A DNA stretch of 14,306 nt from Oscillospiraceae bacterium (GTDB taxonomy: Bacteria; Bacillota; Clostridia; Oscillospirales; Ruminococcaceae), in contig WRIP01000019.1 in assembly GCA_009782665.1 (NCBI GenBank), forward strand, positions 1 through 14,306, written 5' to 3'. A program made the position numbers and the translations under genes. Positions 6,643 to 12,286 of the stretch are shown in pieces (the first letter of the stretch is position 1; the number at the start of each line of letters is the position of its first letter). The notes under the pieces are model-generated. The model searched no databases. It was not told the DNA's origin and was given only the letters and a program-made list of their open reading frames with translations.

Positions 6643-7908
6643 TTATGAGCGATAAAACGGATCTCTAACGGTACATCCGGCACCCTTTTCGCTACCCATC
6701 ATCCGATGGCATCCACCACAGCAGAGGCAGACCTTATCCTTGTCCATCATACCCTTCTTAAGTATATCGGATGCAAAATCAGGATATGCCAACGCCTGTC
6801 TTCCGAACCCGATGAAATCAGCTCCACCAGATTCGACAAGATAGGCTCCGACCGAAGCCGCATACTGCTTAAGATGCGAAAACTGAGTAGCAACCACCTT
6901 AATACCGGGCAAATTCTGTTTGATTTCCTTGGCGAACAGGTGCATACAGACTCCTGAACGTAGAGGAGTCATCGGTTCACCGAAAAGCTGATCAACCGCA
7001 TTACGATTATTGAATAACTCAAACTCCGGACCGCTGGAAGAACAGTTTATTAACTCCACACCGTATTCTTCATTCAGTTCCTCTATCAACCTTAAGGGTT
7101 CGCTACCATCTGGAAGCCAACTGCCATCCGACTTCATACCGAATCCATCGGGATAGGGTATACCATCGTAATGATTCAACCGTGTAGTGATAAAGACATC
7201 GTTGGTTAAAGCTCTGACTGCTGCAACCGTTTCCTTTAGATGCCGCACCCGATTTTCGTACGCTCCACCGTATCGTCCGGGTCTTCCGGTTGCTGCAAGC
7301 AGTTCATTGATGAAGAAATGATGACATGCTTTAATTTCTACTCCATCGAATCCGGCTCTTGCTGCCAAACGGGCAATATCACCATAGAGAGGAGCTAATC
7401 GCTCTATCTCATCATCGGATACCACTGGTTGGTTTTTGGCAGATCTGACTGTTTCCCACATTTCGTTGTCATATGCCGGTTTGGGGATTAGGCAGCTGCG
7501 TCCCGGATGAGACAGCTGAATGACAACTGTCGGGGCATATCCGTTTGCTGCAAAAGCGGTTTGCTTCATCTCCTCAATTAACCGAGCAAAACTGTCGTAG
7601 GTTACTTCACTTAAGACTAACTGTCTTTCATTGCTTCGAAGACTACTATCAAGTGCAACCGCTTCCATCCAGATAACTCCTGCACCACCTTTTGCATATC
7701 TCAGATATCTACGCTCGGTGAGTTCGGTAGGGTTGCCGTATGCGTCGGCATCGGTCCCTTCGACCGGTTGGATGAGTAAACGGTTATGAATTACTTTAGA
7801 TTCAATTGTTATTGGTTCTGCTAAAACCGAGGTATCACCCTCAACGAGTGTTATCCCATACACCGCTACTTGTTGTTTTACATCCTCAAAATCTGTCCAA
7901 TCGCTCAA
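6643..7908 (-). CDS. Old-yellow-enzyme-type NADH:flavin oxidoreductase with C-terminal Fe-S cysteines
   Basis: A 421-residue FMN-binding TIM-barrel protein of the NADH:flavin oxidoreductase family, acting on unsaturated carbonyl-type or related substrates; the substrate is unknown. Motifs: HNRLLIQPVEG (41-51) at the first strand, QLSHPGR (131-137), GFDGVEIKACHHFFINELL (186-204), RYGGAYENRVRH (212-223, the YGGS-ENR-R motif), and GGADFIGFGR (361-370). The tail has Cys394, 396, 397, 400 and 412 followed by RDP, resembling the 4Fe-4S ligand region of 2,4-dienoyl-CoA reductase, but the C-terminal flavin/NADPH half of that enzyme is absent. The start is TTG at 7908, supported by GGAGAG 6 bases upstream; no ATG or GTG lies nearby in frame. 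It begins 14 bases after the glycosyltransferase stop and is probably the last gene of that operon. Confidence 0.88.
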   Translation of the reverse strand: MSDWTDFEDVKQQVAVYGITLVEGDTSVLAEPITIESKVIHNRLLIQPVEGTDADAYGNPTELTERRYLRYAKGGAGVIWMEAVALDSSLRSNERQLVLSEVTYDSFARLIEEMKQTAFAANGYAPTVVIQLSHPGRSCLIPKPAYDNEMWETVRSAKNQPVVSDDEIERLAPLYGDIARLAARAGFDGVEIKACHHFFINELLAATGRPGRYGGAYENRVRHLKETVAAVRALTNDVFITTRLNHYDGIPYPDGFGMKSDGSWLPDGSEPLRLIEELNEEYGVELINCSSSGPEFELFNNRNAVDQLFGEPMTPLRSGVCMHLFAKEIKQNLPGIKVVATQFSHLKQYAASVGAYLVESGGADFIGFGRQALAYPDFASDILKKGMMDKDKVCLCCGGCHRMMGSEKGAGCTVRDPFYRS

Positions 7909-7922
7909 TGGATTCTCTCCTT

Positions 7923-8885
7923 CTATTCAAACAAAATTATTAGGAACTGACCAATATTTCGCATCAGTGTATTTTTATAGTATCTGCCTCTGATTGTACC
8001 GGTGATCCTCTTGATTTTCGACAGCTGTTCCATACGGGCATATCCCTGTAACATAGCAAGATCCGACTCTCTTAGTAGCGCCCTAAAACTGTCTGCAAAA
8101 CAACCAGCTTGACGATACATCGACCGATAGATTTCCTTCATCCGTACCCGGTTGGTTAGCTTTCTATACCCTTCCAACAGACTGGAAGACTTATATGCTC
8201 CTATCTGATTTCCTCCATGCTGACGATAGAGAATAGTTGACTGACTGATAGGGACGATGGCACCAAAGGCAGCAGCTATCATTGCCAGCCACCAATCATG
8301 CATTATCGCCTCCCTCGGGATCGCATTTACCATATCCCTAAGGCTGTGATTTATCATAACGGTACATCCCGTGACATTGTTCTGTACAGTAATATTCTTG
8401 AGTGTCTTACGGTTAGGCGATAACCGCTCGTAACGGAACAAGGATGACGATATCATATTGAGTTTGGCGTCTACCACCGTCAGATCGGTATGTACCAGAA
8501 TCGGAGTTACTTTGGTATATTCACCTTCTGTAGCTAGCATGACGCTCAGCGTTTGCTCAATCTTATCATCCATCCAGACATCATCAGCATCGCAGAACAT
8601 GAGGTAATCTGCTTCAGTCATAACCACACCTTGCAACAGTGTAAAAAAATTCCTCATGGCTCCCGGCGGGGTTACATGAGTATTTTGTGATTCTAGTATC
8701 TGTATACGAGGATCTTTCTTTTTCATCTGTCGGACGATATCCATCGTATTATCGACCGATCCGTCATCGCGGATATATATCTCAATATTTCGATGTGTTT
8801 GGGTCGTTAATGAATGTAACAGCTCACCGACGTACTCCCCATTATTATATGCTGCCACCAGTATTATTACCTTAATATCTTCCAT
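7923..8885 (-). CDS. Family 2 glycosyltransferase, RgpB-like (possible rhamnosyltransferase)
   Basis: A 320-residue GT-A fold transferase that probably adds a sugar to a cell-surface polysaccharide from a nucleotide-sugar donor on the cytoplasmic side. Seen: AAYNNGEYVGELLHSLTTQT (11-30), DDGS (40-43), the metal-binding DADD (99-102), VHTDLTVVD (131-139), VTGCTVMINH (171-180), MHDWW (195-199) and YRQHGGNQIGA (220-230). This combination is the one I recall from streptococcal RgpB-type alpha-rhamnosyltransferases, so an L-rhamnosyl donor is a reasonable guess; no dTDP-rhamnose synthesis genes are present here. No clear transmembrane helix apart from a hydrophobic C-terminal end. Its ATG overlaps the stop of the upstream CPFC protein by one base (TAATG), showing tight coupling. 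Confidence 0.9.
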   Translation of the reverse strand: MEDIKVIILVAAYNNGEYVGELLHSLTTQTHRNIEIYIRDDGSVDNTMDIVRQMKKKDPRIQILESQNTHVTPPGAMRNFFTLLQGVVMTEADYLMFCDADDVWMDDKIEQTLSVMLATEGEYTKVTPILVHTDLTVVDAKLNMISSSLFRYERLSPNRKTLKNITVQNNVTGCTVMINHSLRDMVNAIPREAIMHDWWLAMIAAAFGAIVPISQSTILYRQHGGNQIGAYKSSSLLEGYRKLTNRVRMKEIYRSMYRQAGCFADSFRALLRESDLAMLQGYARMEQLSKIKRITGTIRGRYYKNTLMRNIGQFLIILFE

Positions 8886-9148
8886 TAGTCTTCCAATGCC
8901 TGTGCAAAAATATTTTCGATTTTTTCCCGTGTCGCAACACCTTCGTGTAGCTTACGACCATCAAGATAATATGAAGGTACATAGTAGTAATCATAACTGT
9001 TTGCGAGTTCATACTGTTCGTTCTCATCGATTATCTCGATGGGAACCTCGCGGTAGTGGGGGTTCTCGGTTAGAATTTTATTCTGCCAATCAAGGGCTTG
9101 AATGCAGAAGGGACAGTTTCTCAGGATAAACAGTTGTATTTTTTTCAT
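8885..9148 (-). CDS. Small glutaredoxin/thioredoxin-like CPFC protein
   Basis: An 87-residue single-domain protein with the thioredoxin fold order: beta strand KIQLFIL, active site CPFC (Cys12, Cys15) at the start of the first helix, a beta strand EVPIEIIDENE (34-44), then YYVPSYYLDG with the expected cis-proline after the Val, and a C-terminal helix. It probably reduces or transfers electrons to a disulfide or acts as a small redox carrier in the cytoplasm; there is no signal peptide. CPFC is seen in glutaredoxin-like proteins of anaerobes. The ATG at 9148 has GGTGA 9 bases upstream. It is the first gene of a tight cluster with the glycosyltransferase and the FMN oxidoreductase; a redox link to the latter is possible but inferred. 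Confidence 0.85.
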   Translation of the reverse strand: MKKIQLFILRNCPFCIQALDWQNKILTENPHYREVPIEIIDENEQYELANSYDYYYVPSYYLDGRKLHEGVATREKIENIFAQALED

Positions 9149-9204
9149 AAGGTTTATTCACCAATCACTTTGTTTAACAGTTAGCAGTCATAATATATCA
9201 AACA

Positions 9205-9227
9205 CTTCTTCAGTTGTATTGAAGAAG
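9205..9227 (-). terminator. Possible weak terminator after the DUF4358 gene
   Basis: CTTCTTCA (9205-9212) and TGAAGAAG (9220-9227) form a perfect 8-bp stem with a 7-base loop about 50 bases after the DUF4358 stop. On the minus strand it is followed by TGTTTGATAT, an imperfect U tract. It may separate the SGNH/DUF4358 transcript from the downstream CPFC cluster only partially. Confidence 0.35.
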
Positions 9228-9273
9228 CGTAAGAGGTCTGTTATATGGGACCGTCAGTAGGGTTTCGATCATT

Positions 9274-9762
9274 TTAGTTGAAAAACTCTTCCACTATCCT
9301 ATTCGCTTCAATGTTTTTATCGGCTACGACATAAGCTACATAACTGCCTTTTTGCTTTATTATTGCACTGTCAAAATGCGGTATGGCATCGGGAGCATAG
9401 CTGATATATATATCCTTTTGATCCTCGACGAAGGTTTTTAGCTCCTCTACTATAATCGCGGCATCCTCAGCTGAGGTACACTTGAAGTATGCGTACGCTT
9501 CACCGGTAAACCCTGTTCCCATAAAGAGCGACGCACTCTCAATCTTATCGGTTGAGAGAAACATAACCTGTGATAACACCGATTCCTTTGTCGATCCCAA
9601 CGTATCTACAAATAGATCGGTCTGTTCAATTTTCTTTAAAAATGCTTCTGTGTCTACGGTTATCTCGGCTACAGTCTCGGTTTTTGCTTCACCACATGCG
9701 GTGGTCAGTAGTATTAATAATACCGAAAGCATTAGTAATGCAATTACTACAGTTTTCTTCAC
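9274..9762 (-). CDS. DUF4358-type putative lipoprotein
   Basis: A 162-residue secreted protein. It starts MKKTVVIALL and has a hydrophobic core to about residue 19, then TTAC-G with Cys23 as the probable lipidated residue; the lipobox is slightly atypical because Leu is at -4 rather than -3. The mature part resembles DUF4358 proteins of Clostridia: a helix-sheet pattern with AYAYFKCTSAEDAAIIVEEL (90-109) and a final GSYVAYVVADKN (139-150) strand. Its biochemical role is unknown. The start is GTG at 9762 with AAGGAG 8 bases upstream, overlapping the stop of the SGNH-like gene by four bases (GTGA), so the two products are translationally coupled and likely function together at the cell surface. 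Confidence 0.75.
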   Translation of the reverse strand: MKKTVVIALLMLSVLLILLTTACGEAKTETVAEITVDTEAFLKKIEQTDLFVDTLGSTKESVLSQVMFLSTDKIESASLFMGTGFTGEAYAYFKCTSAEDAAIIVEELKTFVEDQKDIYISYAPDAIPHFDSAIIKQKGSYVAYVVADKNIEANRIVEEFFN

Positions 9763-10619
9763 GAATAAATCTCCTTATCTACGACATGTGTTTTAATATA
9801 CTCTACCCATTTGGCATATCCCTCACTTGAAAGAGATAGCCCGTTGGAAGCGGCATAGCCGCTGAGTAATACCCCGGTACCGTTACTCATTCCTTCAGCA
9901 ATATCGAGGTAGTATACCTTCTTATCCTGAGCGAGTCTCATAATCTCTCGATTTATCTCGGCTATCTTCTCGTTAGTAAGGTGAGACGGGTTACCGCTCT
10001 TAGAAGCGGTTACCGGTATTATACCCTGAAGATAGATTGCGGCTGTCGGCGCGTTGTTCTTCACTGTATCGACCAATGCCGCATAACTCTCCATGAAAGC
10101 TGCTGTGTTAGGCCAACCTAATTCGTTCAACCCTATCTCAATATATATGGCTTCATAGGGCTTGGTCATGAGTTGCTCTGTCAGTGTTCTCTCGGCCTCT
10201 CCCACCGTAAAGGTATCATTGCGTAGTGAATCTACACTCGTTCCTTCACTCCCGAAAACATCGGCAGTGGTAATATGACCGAACATCGTAAGCCCCATTA
10301 CCCGGGCATCCCCTATCATGAGGGTTGAACTAAAGTAACCATCTCCGACTTCATCGGCGAGAGGTACTGGTGCGGAATAATCATAGTATTTCGGTGGTAG
10401 GGTGATGACGATGGGATCTCCCTCTGCTGGAGGTAGCGGTCCGATATCCGCAGACTCAATATACTTCGGAGTCGTTATCCATCCGATTAGTCTGACAATC
10501 CCGATAATGAGAAGGATGACTATAACTACCATGACCGACAACGAGATAATTCGGCGTCTTTTCTTATTACGTATGCGTTGACGATACCTTTCGCGTTCTT
10601 GTGTATCCATATCCTGCAT
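9759..10619 (-). CDS. Membrane-anchored SGNH/GDSL-fold protein lacking catalytic residues
   Basis: A 286-residue protein with a short basic cytoplasmic N-terminus (NKKRRRR-like, 18-23), one transmembrane helix (about 24-47) and an extracellular domain. The domain keeps the SGNH block layout: MIGDARVMGL (101-110) where block I normally reads GDSR-xxGL, IEIGLNELG (160-168) where block III has G-x-N-D, and ASNGLSLSSEGYAKW (257-271) where block V normally reads DGxHLS. The nucleophile Ser is Ala105, and the Asp and His of the triad are Asn259 and Ser262. It should therefore not be a working hydrolase. The start is ATG 10619 because GGAGG lies 6 bases upstream; an earlier in-frame GTG at 10643 lacks a site and precedes the Shine-Dalgarno. 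The downstream lipoprotein gene overlaps it. Confidence 0.82.
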   Translation of the reverse strand: MQDMDTQERERYRQRIRNKKRRRIISLSVMVVIVILLIIGIVRLIGWITTPKYIESADIGPLPPAEGDPIVITLPPKYYDYSAPVPLADEVGDGYFSSTLMIGDARVMGLTMFGHITTADVFGSEGTSVDSLRNDTFTVGEAERTLTEQLMTKPYEAIYIEIGLNELGWPNTAAFMESYAALVDTVKNNAPTAAIYLQGIIPVTASKSGNPSHLTNEKIAEINREIMRLAQDKKVYYLDIAEGMSNGTGVLLSGYAASNGLSLSSEGYAKWVEYIKTHVVDKEIYS

Positions 10620-10654
10620 AATGTTCCTCCGAGCGAAACTCACTTAACCGAACC

Positions 10655-10671
10655 GTATAGTAAAACTATAC
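10655..10671. promoter_or_regulatory. 17-bp perfect inverted repeat over the SGNH promoter (candidate operator)
   Basis: GTATAGT (10655-10661), AAA, ACTATAC (10665-10671): perfect 7-bp arms. The right arm contains the -10 box of the minus-strand promoter and the left arm covers the expected start site, the classic position for repressor binding. No regulator obviously paired with it lies next to it. Confidence 0.55.
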
Positions 10672-10693
10672 CTTTTACACCTCTTCATGTCAA
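10665..10693 (-). promoter_or_regulatory. Near-consensus sigma-A promoter of the SGNH/DUF4358 operon
   Basis: On the minus strand a perfect TTGACA (10688-10693) is followed after exactly 17 bases by TATAGT (10665-10670), five of six matches. The start would fall near 10658, giving a leader of about 40 bases. The -35 lies only a few bases from the end of the upstream glycosylase gene. Confidence 0.85.
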
Positions 10694-10701
10694 TGTATGA
10701 A

Positions 10702-11907
10702 CTATCTATCCGAGCTGCCCGTGTTGTCTAGGACAACCCTCTGACAGTCATTAAATGCTGCGAATCGGTTGAAGCAATCATCAATCTGTTGCTGCAGATC
10801 ATCCGAGTCGGTTTCAACCCCATCCTGGTACCAGATATTTGCTATACGCAGTATCTTCGCCTTTCGATCGTTAATGGCTTCAACCCGTCCGATGAATCGG
10901 GTTCCGTGAATCAACGGCAACACATATGCACCATATTTCCGTTTGACTTTCGGGGTATATATTTCCCAGGTATAGTCGAAATCGAAGATTGCCTTTATGA
11001 GCTTTCGATCCCAGAGCATATTATCGAGTGGAGCCAGAAGTTCGGTTCGGGGTATGAAATGTGATTCGGTCAACACCCGTTTCATAAACGGAAGATCCAC
11101 AGAAGAAATATATAACGGGGTGTCGATTGATTCGACTCGTACCTCAACTATCAATTCATTCTCCAGTAGATTTCTAAACGCCTGCTGTCGGTCGCTGGTT
11201 TTTAGCTCGATTGCCAGCCAAGCATCACTTCCCTTGTTCCAGAGCAACCCCACCGATTGTATTCGCCGTCTGACAAACCAGGCATATCTCTCTTCATCGG
11301 TTGTAAAGGGCAGTTCTTGTTGCAGTATATACTCTGGGACATAGTCTTTTAGTAAGGCATAACTCTTGTTTGTTCCATTCTTGTGATGAATAATGAGTTC
11401 TCCGCGATAGTACATCGACTCTAGTGCTGCACGCTGCAGAGAAGTAGAAACACCCCAATGCCAGATGATTCTCTCATCTATATCTATTTCCGAAGCCGAT
11501 ATCTGTCCTTTTTCCGTGATGAGCTTACGGATGAGCGGCTCAAGTTGTTTGACGGCCTGACCGCCTCTCTTGTCATATGACTCTGCATAACCGCCTTTGG
11601 TTTTAGCATTTAGCATCGCCGGCAGATATTCCATCGGAAGGATACAAAGGTTTTTGTCGAAATAGTCTACCAACTCACGATCTGAGTATATGAGCTCATT
11701 AAGCTGCTCCTTTGTATATGACTTGACTCTGGCCTGTAGCAGTATGTCAGCATTTCTACCGCAGACATCGACGGGATCGTATTGAATACTTCCTACTCGC
11801 TGTATGTATTGAAGAACTCCCGCTTTACCAACGAAAGCGTAACTGTCTACCAAACCGTGTTTTAACAGCATATATGTGGCAGCCTGTTGTTTAGTGATAA
11901 CCATCAT
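10702..11907 (-). CDS. YcaQ/AlkX-like winged-helix DNA glycosylase
   Basis: A 401-residue protein of the HTH_42 (winged helix DNA-binding, formerly DUF1006) family, whose characterised members AlkX/YcaQ and AlkZ remove alkylated bases and unhook interstrand crosslinks. The Q-phi-D catalytic signature is visible as Gln42-Tyr43-Asp44 in IQYDPVDVCGRNADILLQAR (41-60). It is followed by a YFDKNLCILPMEYLP block (82-96) and the family's C-terminal LLAPLDNMLWDR (290-301), WEIYTPKVKRKYG (314-326) and LIHGTRFIGRVEA (332-344). The start is one of two adjacent ATGs (11907 or 11904); AGTGAG upstream is a weak ribosome site. The gene lies 37 bases after the XRE gene on the same strand, with no terminator visible between them, so it may be the distal gene of the ABC-3C-like operon. 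Confidence 0.87.
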   Translation of the reverse strand: MMVITKQQAATYMLLKHGLVDSYAFVGKAGVLQYIQRVGSIQYDPVDVCGRNADILLQARVKSYTKEQLNELIYSDRELVDYFDKNLCILPMEYLPAMLNAKTKGGYAESYDKRGGQAVKQLEPLIRKLITEKGQISASEIDIDERIIWHWGVSTSLQRAALESMYYRGELIIHHKNGTNKSYALLKDYVPEYILQQELPFTTDEERYAWFVRRRIQSVGLLWNKGSDAWLAIELKTSDRQQAFRNLLENELIVEVRVESIDTPLYISSVDLPFMKRVLTESHFIPRTELLAPLDNMLWDRKLIKAIFDFDYTWEIYTPKVKRKYGAYVLPLIHGTRFIGRVEAINDRKAKILRIANIWYQDGVETDSDDLQQQIDDCFNRFAAFNDCQRVVLDNTGSSDR

Positions 11908-11944
11908 CTTTCTGTCTCACTTTACGGGGATTATCCAGCGTCTG

Positions 11945-12274
11945 TTACTGTTGGCTGTCTTCGGCTTGCAGCTGGTTGGCATTATTCCATATCTGTTGCT
12001 CAAAGCTGTTAGCTTTGAGTATATTGCCTTTCGCGTCATTATGGACTGTTTTAGGCAGGATGTTTTCGATGTTACCTCGATCAACCTCCATGATATCTGC
12101 AAAATCACAATCCAACGCTAAACATATCCTCAGCAATACGTCAGTGGTTACACTCTGCCCCTTAGTCAGTTTAGCAATAACAGTCGTGCTGACACCTGCC
12201 GCATGCTGTAGATCTCGCTTCTTCATCTTCTTGTCTATCAACAGCTTCCATAATTTGTTGTAGCTGATAATCAT
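11945..12274 (-). CDS. XRE-family helix-turn-helix regulator
   Basis: A 109-residue Cro/C1-type DNA-binding protein. The HTH spans about residues 5-62: MKKRDLQHAAGVSTTVIAKL (17-36) gives the two helices, followed by TKGQSVTTDVLLRICLALDC and DFADIMEV. This compact HTH_26-like form is frequent beside restriction-modification and other conflict loci in Bacillota. The tail after residue 65 is polar, with no recognised domain, possibly for dimerisation or partner binding. The ATG at 12274 has AGGAGG 5 bases upstream. It begins 12 bases after the ABC ATPase stop on the same strand, so it is part of that operon and probably sets its expression; direct evidence such as an operator is off the window. 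Confidence 0.9.
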   Translation of the reverse strand: MIISYNKLWKLLIDKKMKKRDLQHAAGVSTTVIAKLTKGQSVTTDVLLRICLALDCDFADIMEVDRGNIENILPKTVHNDAKGNILKANSFEQQIWNNANQLQAEDSQQ

Positions 12275-12286
12275 GCCATCCTCCTA

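Noticed and set aside
10620..10643. GTG start adding eight residues to the SGNH protein
   Set aside because: The strong GGAGG lies inside this extension, 6 bases before ATG 10619, so it serves the internal ATG.
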